A stretch of 64,000 bases of DNA from Anniella stebbinsi (GCA_029215795.1 JARDYH010000003.1:90056609-90120608), one strand, 5' to 3'. Positions 20,756 to 33,770 are shown, numbered from the stretch's first letter. Notes: a model not told the origin generated them from the sequence alone. Numbers and translations are program-made.

Positions 20756-21029
20756 CTGAAAGAAAGTAATATAATTCAAGTTTAATGACACCAATAAGCT
20801 GTTATAGTTTAAACACTATGCTCACAGTGTTTCATAACAATAATGAATTACACAAGCGTGAACACAACAATCACATACATAACCACATAATCTTTTGTAC
20901 TGTTTGGCTTTTGAATAACTAACAAAATAGCAACATTTAAATACATGTTATCATTTCAGTAATGTGTTCTGAGAACACAAACCAGATTCCAAAGAACCAC
21001 ACAACTAGTTCTATATGTCCATGGAGCAT

Positions 21030-21425
21030 ATATAGTTCTTTTGGCTTGTGGTTCTCTAACCTAGGCAGGAGGGCACTGTTGCAGTCATGTCCTGCTATGG
21101 GTTTCCTGCGGGCAGCTGGTTGAACACTATGGCTGAATTCGGACGACACAATAAGCAACTGGGGTGAGGGAAACAATCGTCAGTTGTATTGACTATCGTG
21201 TCCTCCGAATGCTGCCATAGTCAACTCAGCGCTGATCCTAATCCACACCACAGTTGATTATTTATTACCATGTTGTGTGGGGAGTACCCCCTAGATGAAC
21301 AACTGTAAAGTTGATTATTACCCCATCATTGACTATCGTCCGAATTCAGCCTATGTGAACAAAATGCTGGAGTAGATGGAACCCTGATCTGATTCCGGAT
21401 GGCTCTTCTTATTTTCTTATATATG
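21030..21425 (+). mobile_element. CR1-like LINE 3' untranslated fragment, split by a MITE
   Basis: The left part (GGCAGGAGGGCACTGTTGCAGTCATGTCC..GGGCAGCTGGTTG) and the right part (GTGAACAAAATGCTGGAGTAGATGG..ATGGCTCTTCTTATTTTCTTA) join directly when 21131-21351 is removed, and then match 29815-29945 on the same strand and 955-1090 on the other. Confidence 0.65.
21131..21351. mobile_element. 221-bp MITE with 3-bp target duplication, copy 1
   Basis: Begins GGCTGAATTCGGACGACAC and ends GTCCGAATTCAGCC, a terminal inverted repeat of at least 13 bp. Flanked by TAT on both sides (21128-21130, 21352-21354). A near-identical copy is at 27126-27351 with TCT on both sides. The 3-bp duplication fits the PIF/Harbinger or CACTA superfamilies; no transposase is present, so the class is inferred. 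It interrupts a CR1-like fragment, so it is younger than that fragment. Confidence 0.82.
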
Positions 21426-21429
21426 TATA

Positions 21430-22680
21430 TTGCAAGCATGAGGCTTCCAATCCGGATCAGAACTGCAGGAGCAGGAGTCATGCCCTCCACACTTACTCTA
21501 GAGTTTTAAAAAAGATGTAGCTGTTCCCTATGTCTTTAAAGTGATGAGTGCTTGGTCCCTATGACTGTGTTCATTCAGTAAAGAGGGATGAAAGCAATGC
21601 TGAGCTCTTATCAGATTGATAACTACATTAAATCATTTTTAAGGCCATCTTGTTTATAAGCACGGGTGGCAAACCATCACTCCAATCTACGAAAAGGACA
21701 GGAGATACGACAGCAAGTTGTTAATTATTCAATTCTCTGCAGAACACAGTTTGATGTTTACTAAGTATTGGTTACAACTAACTCCAACTTTTTATATTTC
21801 ACAGACTCCATCTGGGAAGTTTAATCTCACTTCATAAACGCAAGAAGCTGTTCAAATACAACCATGTGGAAGATTTGTTACATGGAAAGATGATTATCGG
21901 AAGTAGAGTGGGTCTTCATGCAGTTTTCGGGAATTCTCAAACTACTGCCAAGGCTAAGCCTCCTTATTCTATGTAGTTTTTAAAAACCCGAAACGTTGGG
22001 GGAGGGGCAGCAGGTGCATTTCCTTCATATGGATGCTTTTTTTCTTTCTTGTCACCAATAGGCAGTTTCAATATCAGTGCTCCCATGAGTGATTAACACC
22101 ACAAAATGAGTACAACCCAACTGGGATGAAGCTTCCATTTGTAGTGATGCCTTCACTGGGAGACCTTGAAAGCTTCTTGATTATATTCTCTTATCTTTGA
22201 ACAATGATGCTCAGTAAGGAGTCCTTGTTAACAACACAGTTATGATTCTTAAGCCTTTGGCTATACAACCTTCTTTTAGACTTTTAAACACATAAGTTAT
22301 CATATTGATTGCCTATAAGCTCACTGTTCACCTCAAAGCAATACAGTTTTCAGTCAATTCCAAGGAATATGTGATCATGCTGCTTTACAAATCACAAAGC
22401 AAGTTAACACAAAAAATCTCTTCCTGTCCAACTTTTCAAATTTTAGAAGAGAAAATAGTTTCTTTCCTGCACTATTTATATAGATTACTTATTCGAGACC
22501 AGGCATGATGCAGCTCAGATGAAGCCCGGTGCATCATGATCCTACACTTGCAAATCTCACTGAGTTTGCTTGGAAAAGTGCAGAGGACTGCAGCCTATTT
22601 GTTCCAATAATAAAAGAGACCTAAATATGTTGGACTTTGGCTGAATCATGCTCCGGTTTCTCGATTTGTTCATAACTGAT
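21430..22680. other. Non-coding intronic sequence
   Basis: Within the 13-kb CACNA2D1 intron. No gene or family recognised. Confidence 0.4.
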
Positions 22681-22690
22681 TGCATTCAAC

Positions 22691-22889
22691 CAGTGGAGGC
22701 TGATAGTTCCAATATCAGTGGGGCGATAATTCCACTCCAGGTTTTAATCAGAACCAGTCAGAATTCTAAAGGAGCCATCCAAAGTGCTTCTGAACCTTGG
22801 ATAATTCCTTTAGAGTTCTGATTGGTTTCTGACTGAAACCTGGAGCAAATTCACTGCCCCCACTAACACTGGAGCTACCAGCTTCACTG
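22691..22889. mobile_element. 199-bp hAT-type MITE with 8-bp target duplication
   Basis: Starts CAGTGGAGGCTGATAGTTCC; the reverse complement of its right end starts CAGTGAAGCTGGTAGCTCC. Flanks are CATTCAAC (22683-22690) and CATTCAAT (22890-22897), a 7-of-8 match, fitting the 8-bp duplication of hAT elements. Internally palindromic around GAACCTTGGATAATTCC. A partial copy is at 16325-16450. Confidence 0.78.
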
Positions 22890-23319
22890 CATTCAATTAG
22901 ACTTTTCCTATAGCTATAATGGCTGTAAATAAGTGTTTTTCCTATTAGCTTTTGCTGCATAGCCAAAAATATATGGGATTATGTCTCCCTCTACATTTCC
23001 ATATCATTAAAGAAAATTAATGTAATGGTAGAGAAATATATCTATTGAAATGACAACTTCCTAGCTTATTTATGTTCCTTAGCTATTTTATTTATTATAC
23101 TTCATTATTCTTGCTACTTATTTTCTTAAATAAAAATTGCAGTATAGAACACAATGCACCTACAGATGGAACAGATTCTTCAACTGCAGTCTAAGGATCA
23201 ACAATGATTTTACTGGGCCAGACTAGTGGGCAAAAATGGTATCAAGAGAAGAAGAAAGTCAAGTGATTGAGACTTTGGGGCACAACGTAAGATCACTGTG
23301 ACAGGGTATTTTCTACATG

Positions 23320-23605
23320 ATGGCTGTTAACCAACCAGTGTGGTTTGTTAACCACCCTGATCAACCCAACAATAAGCCATGGGTTCTCAGGGTAGCTTGT
23401 TTGAGACAACACACTAAGCCATGGTTAGGCTGCTAACCCTTTTGCAGCAAATGGTTAGTGAGCGTGTTTAAACCATGGTTATGTAGTCACCATGGTTAGG
23501 AATAGTTCACACAACATGTTAAGTCACAGTTCACATGACATGCTAAGCCATAATGTTTAGCTCAAAATGCTTAACCACCATGGCTTACTGTGCCATCTGA
23601 AACGA
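23320..23605. mobile_element. MITE-like element (ACACACTAAGCCATGG family)
   Basis: Several imperfect direct and inverted repeats of AACCATGGTTA, ACACTAAGCCATGG and TTCACACAACATG type. It resembles 12795-12885 and, more distantly, 34115-34300 and 40050-40790. Boundaries and target duplication not determined; class inferred. Confidence 0.45.
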
Positions 23606-25020
23606 CTTGTCAAATAAATTTGCAATTTTAACCATGCCAGGAAAGAATTACATCCCCCCCCCACACACACACACCTTAAAAAACCAGTGAAAGATGGCTT
23701 AAACCATGTGGGAGTAATCCTCTCTAAAACCCTGCTTTAGTTTATTTGTAGTCCGCTCTATGAATTTAAACTATTTGGATTGTATCCAATAGTGAGCTTT
23801 TTTACATGAAGCTGTTAATCAGCTGTATTTACTTTCTGCTTTGTTGCAGAATTGAGCTCCAAGCACTACATGAAGAATGTTTTCTTTCCTGCTTTTCCAC
23901 TAATCACCTCTAGCTGGCACTGTGGCATAGCAAAATAGTGAAAATACAGGACAGGAAACTGCGCTTTCTTTCAAAATGGCACATTTTCCATGCTCTAAAC
24001 AAACTCACCAAAAGTGATTTGAGACAGAAGCAAAACTGGAGAATCACAATATTGCCTAAAGAGCCCATAAACAACCATGAGTAGGGAATGACAAGCACAT
24101 GATAAAGGTCTGATGTAGAAAAGTAGTTTGTCATTCCACTAGCAGTTTCTACCATTTGCAGAAGAACTGTTTTCATCCCTGCACAAGGGTCATATCCAAT
24201 ACTTGGATTCCTCTTGCACAAGCTATTGTATGAGCTGTTGCACAAGAGGCTGCATACGTTGTTCCACAAAGCATTGACAACTCATTACAACTTCATTAGG
24301 TTAGATGTTGCTTGCACTAGAAATGATGCAACCAGTAGCAAAACGACACCAACTCTTGTATTTTTTTCCGCTGGAATAGCATTGACTAGAACCCTCTGTA
24401 TCTATTTATACCTATGTACATATTGAATTATTGTAGTGCTTTAGTCCTTATCACACAGAAACAGTGACAGAATCACAGGGCAGATCTACATCATAGCGAG
24501 TTTACAGCACTCTCAAATTACGATTCAACGGATTCTTTGGCATGGTGGGTGGGGGAAGGTCCAACTGGGGAAGGGCGAACAAGCAAGGTACTAGATTACC
24601 AGTACGAGTTTTACTCCCCCACCCCCACGTGTTCCCACCATTTGCTTAATTACCCACACAATGGGTTGCCGTGTTGTTCAAACCTGGAGCACGGTGTGCT
24701 GGTGGTGGCTTTTAACCCACCCCAAAACCCATGGCTTGTGGGGTGGATTAGCAGCCTCTCCCCACTACATGGTCTGCTGGTTTCAGACGATACGGCCTCT
24801 CACAACGTGGTGCGGGTAATAACAGAAATGCCAAGAGTGTGAGTACCACATGTGGGGGCAGAGGAAACAACCCATACTGTATAATTTCCCCTGCTAATCA
24901 TGCAAACCCAGCCACTCTCTACTAGAATTTAATAGGGGCGTGCCTGAACTAAAGTTGAACAAAAGATTTGAAGCTCAGAGCTCACACCCTTAACTATAAT
25001 ATAAGACAAGCAATGTTATG
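23606..25020. other. Non-coding intronic sequence
   Basis: A C/CA-rich run lies at 23655-23683. The minus-strand ORF 23910-24269 has no recognisable domain and no splice-supported structure. Nothing else is recognised. Confidence 0.35.
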
Positions 25021-25028
25021 TGCTCCAG

Positions 25029-25472
25029 TTAGGGATGTTGGAGGGATCCGGTTGGGGGATGGAGCTTGATGAGCTTTCATTGGCTCGGCCCCCAAGACTG
25101 TTTGGACTTCCGCCATCTGGCCTGACTTGGTGTGCAATGAGTCAGGCCAGCTGACATAATTTCCTTTTTTTTTTCCTTTTTGCATTTTACAACTGTGCAA
25201 ATTAGCATGATCTGTGCAAATGACAGCCATAATTTGTGCAAATGATGCAAATTTGTGCAGTTCGCAGCCATAATTTGTGGGAATCTCTATTTGTGCAATC
25301 TCTATTTGCACAGATTATGGCCAAGACAAAAATAATGTGTTAAGAGTCCCCAGAGTTCAGAGAAACTGGGCATCTCTGCTTGCAAAAGCAAGCCAAATCA
25401 GGCATGCTGTGGAAGTCCAGCGAGCAACAAAATGGCAAGATTTCCCAGCCACGGACATCCCTAGTCCCAGAA
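25029..25472. mobile_element. Probable hAT-type non-autonomous element
   Basis: Begins TAGGGATGTTGG and ends GACATCCCTA, an inverted TAGGGATGT terminus related to the element at 36766-37840. The centre has repeated TGTGCAAAT and CAGCCATAATTTGTG blocks. Flanking octamers match at only 5 of 8 positions, so the limits are tentative. Confidence 0.45.
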
Positions 25473-25966
25473 AATTATCTGTGTTCTCTCAGACCCTTCC
25501 AAATTTCCTACCCCAAAAAAGATATTTTTGAATTTCAGTCGTAAGACTGAAAAGATTGGCTACTCGGAAATATATGAACGTCCAGCAATGGTCTCCCATT
25601 TAACTTTCTTTTTGTAAGACCTCAGATTCATTTTGCACAGTTTTGTATCAGCCAGCCTCCTATTACTTGCTACATGGTAATGACCCTCTTTGGTAAGTCC
25701 AATATCGAGGCAAAACTATTACCTGCCAGTAATAGTTAACACAAGATCAGCTGTGCGCAGCAAGGCTTTCATTGAAAGAGAGAGCGTTTTATTCTATTCT
25801 AAATTGATTTTCAAAGCTGATCCATTATTTATTTGCCTAAACAGAGAGGAAAACCTTTTCACTTGAGCAAAGGAATCTCACAGTGCCTGGGCCTGTCAGA
25901 TTTAGCAATAAATAGGGAGAAGCTGAAAAAAATAAATGAAACAGAAGAATAAAATAAGGGTGAAGT

Positions 25967-26009
<43 letters not shown>

Positions 26010-26010
26010 A
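25967..26010. repeat. (GAAA)n microsatellite
   Basis: Eleven near-perfect AAAG units, plus strand. Confidence 0.95.
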
Positions 26011-26479
26011 ATTTTAACAACTTAAATTTTTTGCATCTATTAGGCAAAAAGCTCCAAACATTTTACACCACATTCAAATTATAATTATCTTCTTAAAAGT
26101 TTCTGCATGCTTTGATATAGGATATTCCTTAAGTAATAAGTGAAGTTCTACACATAAGATCACAAAGCCTAGTGTTCATTAGACACAAGGGGATAATTTT
26201 ATTCTAATGAAATTATCATTAGCTTTTATGCTTATCTGATATGTGTTTTATTATTATTTGTTTAAAATTATCCTGTTCAAGGATTGGTTGGGCATTTGTA
26301 TATAATATTAGCTAAAATACTGCAAAGAGTTTTTTTAGCCTTGAGAAACTGGAATAAAATGAAGGACAAGGGAAATTAGATTAAAGGGAAATTGAGTTTC
26401 CTTTCCATCACTCTGCTTCCTGCTTCTCTTCCGCATTTGAAATGAGCTGAGTTACACAGGAAGAGAGAAGTGACCATGT

Positions 26480-26630
26480 GGCCAGTAATTTAAAACTTCC
26501 CAGCTCATTTTTTCTTGTTTTTAAAATTTTAACTGTTTTGTGATTCTTGTGTTTTATATTGTTGTTGTTCCCCGCCTCGATCCAGAGGGAGAGGCGGGTT
26601 ATAAATAAATAAATATTATTATTATTATTC
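26480..26630 (+). mobile_element. LINE 3' tail with ATTT/ATT microsatellite
   Basis: Ends with CGGGTTATAAATAAATAAA followed by ATT repeats to 26628. CCCCGCCTCGATCCAGAGGG precedes it. This layout is like the L2-type tails in the window but a distinct subfamily. Confidence 0.45.
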
Positions 26631-27125
26631 TTCAATGGGACAGCACCCTCTAGTGGGTGTTTTATAGCACAACTTTGACTGCACACAGCAAGAAATCCTG
26701 ACATATTTCAGAAAAATCAGATTTTGCAAGGTTTATTTTTAAATGGAATAATGGAGGGAAGGACCAGGAGAAACATAGGAGGCTCATGTCATCATCAAAA
26801 TGACCCACTAACTTCTGTGAGTTGCCAATAACTAGCGTGCTATAAATCATTTGTTTAAAGAAGCCTAAGGTCTACTTAAAAATATACTAGGTCATTAGCA
26901 ATTAAATGAACCTTAGAGAACAGAGAGGAAAAAATATGCTTCCTACAACAGTAGCATAATGAACTATTGATTTACAATTATAATCTAAATTACATTTCTA
27001 ATTAAGAAGAAATGGAGGATAAACTGGTGCAGAATGTGGACCGCCCTGCGGTATCCAACTTCGGTGCCTTTCTGTGCAGTAGGTTTTTACAACCTCTCAC
27101 TGGGAAAACCATACTGACACTCTCT

Positions 27126-27351
27126 GGCTGAATTCGGATGACACAATAAGCAACTGGGTGGGGGAAAACAATAATTAGTTGTATTGACTATTGTGCTGTA
27201 CGAATGCTGCCATAGTCAACTCAGTGCTGATCCTAATCCACACCACAGTTGATTATTTATTACCATGTTGTGTGGGGAGTACCCCCTAGATGAACAACTG
27301 TAAAGTTGATTATTACCCCACCATTAACTATCGTGTTGTCCGAATTCAGCC
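27126..27351. mobile_element. 226-bp MITE with 3-bp target duplication, copy 2
   Basis: Second copy of the element at 21131-21351, same orientation, with GGCTGAATTCGGATG at the left and GTGTTGTCCGAATTCAGCC at the right. Flanked by TCT at 27123-27125 and 27352-27354. The internal segment, including GTGTGGGGAGTACCCCCTAG, is nearly identical between the two. Confidence 0.82.
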
Positions 27352-27684
27352 TCTGTCTCTCTTTTCAACACAGTGAAATCAACAAGAGATGACTTCTCCA
27401 TATGTCCAATGGTTGCACAATTCTTTTATTTCAAACTGTCTCCATCTTCAGACACGTTCTAAGAGTGGACTGAGCACAAAACTATAATTGGAGGTGTGAG
27501 CGAGGACCCAAACACAGGCAGGTCAGCTATTCAGTGGTGTTAACCCTGGCTGGCCTGACTGTATTCATGCGGAGCTAAAAAGGGTTGAGCGGAGTCAGTG
27601 AGCAAGACAGAACCCTCATCTGCCATCTTATGTCATTTAACAAACTTGAAACCATGGTTTCAATGAAAACTAAGCATTTGTAAC

Positions 27685-27862
27685 TCTTAAAATTCTGGAT
27701 GTGTTTTTATATTGTATGTTATTTTGTGTTTTTAGATTGTGGCTTGTTTTATATTTTTAAAATGATTTCATGTGAAATCATGTGATTTCATTTTTGTGAA
27801 CCGCCCAGAGAGCTTCGGCTATGGGGCGGTATAAAAATGCAATAAATAAATAAATAAAATCT
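27685..27862 (+). mobile_element. L2-type LINE 3' tail
   Basis: Runs from ATGTGTTTTTATATTGTATG to GAACCGCCCAGAGAGCTTCG, then GGGGCGGTATAAAAATGC and (AATA)n. Almost identical to 62935-63088, indicating one subfamily. Confidence 0.72.
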
Positions 27863-27959
27863 GCTATAATATGAGCACCAACCTGCAGCATTGGTTGTAC
27901 AGCTGCCACAACTAGCAGGAGTTTGTGGCACATATGGCTCAGTGCAATGGGTCTGTGGG

Positions 27960-28740
27960 CCTGGCTATGGCATAGAGTTAAGCTTGCAATTCTGCAATCT
28001 TTATTGCCATTTGAAGCTCAGGTGGCCTCGGTGGCACAGGGCACCTTCTACCGGCTTCGGCTGGTGGCCCAGCTACACCCCTATGTTACAGGGATAACCT
28101 GGCTTCGATAGTGCATGCTCTGCTAACATCAAACTTAGATTACTGCAGTGCACTCTACTTAGGGCTGCATTTGGAAAAGGTTCGGAAACTGCAGCTTGTG
28201 CAAAATGCAGCAGCCAAAGTGATAGCAGACATATAACACTGATTCTGGCCTGCTTGCACTGGCTGCCTGTACGTTTCCAAGCACAATTCAAGGTACTGAT
28301 TTTGACCTATAAAGCCTTATATGGTTCAGGATCACAATACCTTGTGGAACGTCTCTCCTTGTATGAATTTACCAATACACTATGATCTTCATCTGAGACC
28401 TCGTCCAATAGAGGTTCAGGTAATGACAACAAGGGAGAGGGCCTTCTCAGTGACCGCACCCTGATTGTGGAACACTCTCCCCAAGAGAGGTCTACCCAGC
28501 ACCAACATTGATATCTTCCCAGTGGTAGGATAAGATGTTCCTCTACTTCTGGGCATATGATAAAATAATTAATGGGCCCTACATCTGCATCGAAATTGCA
28601 TTAAAATATAAAACCATTTTTCACAAACAGCTTTATATTATGTTGTTATGTTGCACTTTTTGGTCTTAATACTCGTCAACAGCCCAGAGAGCTTTGGCTA
28701 TTGATTGGGTGGTATAGAAACGTAATGAATGAATGAAAAG
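27960..28740 (+). mobile_element. L2 LINE ORF2 C-terminal fragment and tail
   Basis: Broken frames encode the same segment as 46820-47290: EAQVASVAQGTFYRL, then LDYCSALYLGL, VRKLQLVQNAAAK and QFKVLILTYKALYG. Stop codons and frameshifts are frequent. The tail CAGCCCAGAGAGCTTTGGC..GGTGGTATAGAAACGTAATG lies at 28678-28735. Dead and 5' truncated. Confidence 0.78.
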
Positions 28741-29106
28741 AAATACAGATTTCAAGTTCAATACATGGCAAATATGAGGCACTCCTGTTTCTCTCGTCCT
28801 GTGCGAGAGCCTTTTATTTGGCCCATTGGGCAGGATCCAAGGAAAGCAGGGCTGCATAAGTATTGCAGCGTGCGAAGTTATGGTTCCATGAAGTGGTTTC
28901 TACTTAACTAATGGAACATGTTCCAGAATTAGGTTTCATCACCACTGTGCTATTCATGCAGGATGAAAGCATCAGCTGCAAGGAGTTATCATGTGCCACA
29001 ACTATTAACAATAGTCATTTCAATGATCTTCTGATGTAATTTCTCCATCTAGGGATATGATTTGTGCAATCCCGTGTATATTTATTCGGAGGTAAGGTCC
29101 TCTGAG

Positions 29107-29346
29107 AGAGACGATGTGGTGTAGTGGCTAGAGTGTTGGACTGGGAGTCGGGAGATCCGGGTTCTAGTCCCCACTCGGCCGTGGAAACCCACTGGGTGAC
29201 TTTGGGCCAGTCACTGGCTCTCAGCCCAACCTACCTCATGGGGTTGTTGTTGTGAGGATAAAATGGAGAGGAGGAGGATTATGTACACTGTCTTGAGTTC
29301 CTTAAAAGAGGAAAAAAGGTGGGATATAAATGTAATAAATAAATAA
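29107..29346 (+). mobile_element. tRNA-derived SINE
   Basis: The head has a perfect A box TGGTGTAGTGG (29117-29127) and a B box GGTTCTAGTCC (29160-29170) with one mismatch to GGTTCRANNCC. The body reads CACTGGGTGACTTTGGGCC and GGGTTGTTGTTGTGAGGAT. The tail GGGATATAAATGTAATAAATAAATAAA resembles the L2 tails here, consistent with mobilisation by L2-type machinery (inference). Confidence 0.82.
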
Positions 29347-29749
29347 AATTCCCAGATAGGTTTGCCTTAAGAAACGTAATGGAATAGTCAAGTCTGAGGA
29401 TTTCGTTTTGAAATTTCACAGACCAAAGCAAATGGGTTCCACCCATTCTTGCACAAGCAGCTTTCCACCTGCACAACATGAATTCCCTTTCATTTCCTCC
29501 TTCCTGCACTCCTGTGCTCTCCTCAGATCTGTACCGGAGGATTTGCCAATCCTCCAGAGCAGATTATGGGCATACGGGGTGGGGGTGGGGGGTAGGGGTT
29601 GCAGGTGGAATGGACATCTCTTCCACCAAGAGTATCCATTCCATTGATGGAAGGACCCTATTAGACTGCCCCCATTCACTGTATTAGCATTTATTTAAAT
29701 CACCTGCATATGCATATGCAAGTTCATTTCATAGCCTGGCTGGTAGTCA

Positions 29750-29955
29750 TGATGACCATATAGTAGCTCCACTATCACAGACAGTATGTTTCTCTATACC
29801 AATTGCTGGGGAACAGTAGGAGTGGGAGGGTGCTATTGCACTCATGTCCTACTAGTGGGCTTCCCATGGGCAGCTGGCTGGCCACTGTGTGAACAGAATG
29901 CTGCACAGGATAGTACTTTGGTCAGAGTCAACATGGCTCTTCTTGTGTTTAACCT
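29750..29955 (+). mobile_element. CR1-like LINE 3' untranslated fragment
   Basis: Carries GTGGGAGGGTGCTATTGCACTC, GGGCAGCTGGCTGGCCACTG, GAACAGAATGCTG and ATGGCTCTTCTTGTGTTTAA, the same family as 21030-21425 and, inverted, 955-1345. Confidence 0.65.
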
Positions 29956-30223
29956 GTAGGTTTTTTCAAATTTTCTCTCCCTGTCAAATGGTGATTGCTC
30001 CCTTACAGTGCAACATACCAACACTTAACATGGTCCGAGATGGTACTGAAACCTCCTGGACCATTTCACTGTAGCACTCCTTTTCAACTAGGCTCATACC
30101 CCAATAGCATACTTATTCATAGAGGAAATGGTACTGCTGGAATGTCTGCTTGGCTTAGCCAGTCCTCATACAATGCATCAAAGTAAAAACCTTGAGTTGC
30201 ATTCAAGGATAGAAGTTGACTTC

Positions 30224-30651
30224 GGGCTCATCTACACCCAAGGGTGTAGAGGGAGGGAGTGAGAGGGGAGGATCGCGGAATTACCTGCTTCCGCAATCCT
30301 CCCCCAGCATCTAGACAGCTGCACGACATCCCTCTTCCCTTCTGGGACGTCGTGGGTGCCATTTTTAAAGAGGAGCTACAGGCCTGATCTGATGTGGTGA
30401 AAAAGGAAAGACCTCCCCCCCCGCCAAACTCAGTGCCCACCCTCCCACCCGCCATCATGGACCCGGGAGCGTGCACCACACCAGTTGCGATCCTCAGGAT
30501 GGTCCCAGGGCCACAGGAAAAATGGGATATCCCCCATTTCTGTTATCCCGTGGTCATCTTTAGGTCGTTCCTGGTTGATCTCGAGATCCCCTGTGCGTCA
30601 TATGGACTCACAGGGACGACCTAGAGATAAATGGCTGGTGTAGACATGGCC
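30224..30651. mobile_element. 428-bp probable hAT-type MITE
   Basis: Left end GGGCTCATCTACACC; reverse complement of the right end GGCCATGTCTACACC. Flanking octamers TTGACTTC and TTCATTTC agree at 6 of 8 positions. The GC-rich centre contains C runs and a TGGGATATCCCCCAT palindrome. No coding capacity. Confidence 0.55.
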
Positions 30652-30659
30652 TTCATTTC

Positions 30660-33600
30660 CAGAGAATCATAAAGAAAAGATTTGGGGATGGGAGTTGGGG
30701 AAGAGAGGGCATCCACTGAGTACCGCTTTGCATTCCACCTGGGAGCGAACTGCAAAGCAACCCAAATGAGCCCTACTGTTTCTGAAGATTTAGACAGCTA
30801 AAGCCGAGTAACCCTGTGCTATTCCAGCCTTCCAATGTAATTGATTGTCAAGACAAAACTGATAAACTGTGTGCTGCTGTAATCTAATCAGTAGGACACA
30901 AAGAGATGGATAAGCGTAATGCGATACATAATGTAGGAGGCGCAACGAGAAGGAACTTCGACGATCAATTCTCCACGAGAACCAAAGTTCATTTTGAACC
31001 ATTCCTAGTGATTCCAACACATGCCAAGAAGATGCAGCTATTTAATTCCTTTTATCCATTGCAACCTTTTCCAACTGTTCGTTATTGCACATGCTCTGAA
31101 AGAAACACAGGTATGGAAGTTTCATGAAATGAACGGGGTGTAGTTTCGGTTTTAAATCATATGATATAGGAAATGACAAACACCGGCTGACGAGTAAGTT
31201 CTTGAGCTTTGGCACAAGCGAGAAAACTTGTGAGAGGGACTGATACTCCAGCAAAACCTGGAGTTAGGAAAAGCAAGCATCCCTAAAAGTTACTTCGTTT
31301 CCATGCTAATCTCCATAACACACAGCTTCGTGTTTTAATCTGATGACAGAAAATGCTACATAATACATTCGTGAGTTTGTTTTCAGTATAGGACACAGGC
31401 TTCTCTGTGGAGGGCGCTGAAAGAGGCACCTCAAAATGGAAATTTGTGGTCTACCTGGATTACTCACTAAACATAAATAGTTCAGGATGAGGATATCATT
31501 CCTTACGCTGGCTGCTGGAGCTATGGAATAGTGGGGGGAATTCTATTTCCAACCCCCTTTTTGACACTTTGCCTCTTCCTTTTCTTGACCTTAGGAACTG
31601 GAAGTAAGAGACTTTATGCTAGCAAAATGTCATTGTAGCGTAAACTTGGATACTGCCCAGAGTCTGAACTATTACCATAAAATTTACTAGACTAACATTA
31701 TCTTATATTCTGGGTTTTAAATGCATTTTATTTATTTAAGTATGTCACAATAAATTTAACACATCCTCCCAAAGCTTTTATGGAAATCATTAAACCATTA
31801 AACAAAAGGGTTGTGAAATGCAATCCAAAAAACAGCTGGCTACCAATTCTATATGTATGCATTATTTCCTTCTTCTCAGCCCACTTATAGATTTAAGATT
31901 GCAATTTGGCAGATTGTTAAATTCCTAGTGAAAATTATCTGAGTTGTTTACAACTGACTTCCATCCAGAAATGTCAAATGTTAAGATTATGTGCATAAAG
32001 AAATCCATGCAAACAATAGAATCCATGATTGGTGTCATTAAAAAGGAAGCCTTACATGTGGCATATATATATATATATATATATATATTCAAACTACTAT
32101 GAAACTTGGTAAACCCTTATACCTCTACTGAAAGGAACATGTGAGTTCTTCTTTTAATGAGGATGTGAACTCCTCAGGTAGTTTCCCAGAGCTTTTCTAT
32201 TTTCTACACTTTCTAGAATAGAAATGTAATAAATAAATAACTGCATTAGACCTGAAAGCTAGAATTGATTTAAATCAAGAGATGAATCACCGAAAGCTTT
32301 AATCACAAATTAAAATGAGTTGGATGGGGAATATTATCTCAAAACTTCTAGCTTTGGAGTGGGGGGGAGTGGGGGAAGGGAGGAAATGGGGCATGATTTA
32401 GGAAGGACATCTAAAGAATTGCAAACTGCACAAGCTGTTCACAGTACACATCACAGAACAACAGACTTTGGAGACACACCAACAGAGGCCCTGAACGGAT
32501 AATGATGGAAACAATTTATTAGGCTCAAGCTGTTTAGGGACTTGTCAGCTGTACAATATTTTTATTATACAAAAAGGGACAATAAACAGGACAATTTGTA
32601 TCCTGAGTCCCCCCCACTCAAATCCCTCAACTAGAGAAACCCAAATTAGATTTAAAGGCATTTGAAATGCTACTTGAGAATTACGTACATTTTGTGCATG
32701 ATTATCAATTTCATTTCCGTAATTCGTTTTGGTTTTAATATTGGAGTTTTTCGTAATCTGGAATATTTTTGCAATAATTAAGTTGATGAAGTGTGACTAT
32801 AGGCCAAAACAGGATAAAGGGAAGGGGCAAAACAGGAGAGACACAGGGCCCAAAATACATGGGAGAATGAAGTGTGCAGAAACATTTTTGTCCAGTCTTG
32901 AGCAATCCAAATCTGTCTTGATTTCTGAGCCTTCAAGGACAGCCTTTAAAAGACCTATTTTCTTCAACAATGAGAACTAGAAACTTAAATAAAAGGTTAA
33001 TAGTCTTTAGAAGTCAAATCTGCATCAGAAATGAAAATATTGTGCGGAGCACATTAGATATGCAGAATATCAACACCTAGTCATAAGGTAAAATCTGATT
33101 GCTTAATTTTTTTAAAAAAATCTCCTTTACAGAAGCATTAAACTAAGTGCATTAGATGAGTCTCCTAGAAAAAGTTAATTGAACTGAGTCTACCAGTGGC
33201 CTAAAGACATTAAAAATATACACCCACTTAAATTAATTACTATGGTACAGTAATGAGATTCTCTAAAGAGCAGAACAGAGTAGAACAGATGCATGCATAA
33301 AACAAAAACCCTTCTCTCTGTATTAATCAGTGTGAACTCCCATGGCAGAGCCATAATCTTCAGAGGTACTGACGACAGTTCATAAGGGCAAACATTTCCA
33401 GTGAAACTATTGAGCTTCCTCTTGATTTAACTGGGCAAAATTATGCACCTAGCCGTTGATTCAAGCACTCCCAGGGCTAGAGGAAGCGACCACCGTACCC
33501 ACTCTTATGACAGTCATACAGAGAACTGCTGCCAATGTGCTACCTATACATTCCAAACAAGATTCCACCAGAGATTTCTTCTCTTTTGGTGACGAGCCTG

Positions 33601-33770
33601 CAGTTAATTAGGTATCAGGGGGTCTCAATTTTCTGCTCACACCATTTTTCATACTTCTAACTTCACTTTCAACTATCTGTATTGTGTGTGTGCATCCATT
33701 AATCTTTATAAGAACTGATTACCGGCAAGGTAAGTGTGCAAGAAGGGATTTATGTTGCCGCGAGTGCAAA
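30660..33770. other. Non-coding intronic sequence
   Basis: Right-hand part of the 13-kb intron, up to the exon at 33775. Contains (AT)13 at 32063-32088. No other gene or repeat family recognised. No second exon was found. Confidence 0.4.
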
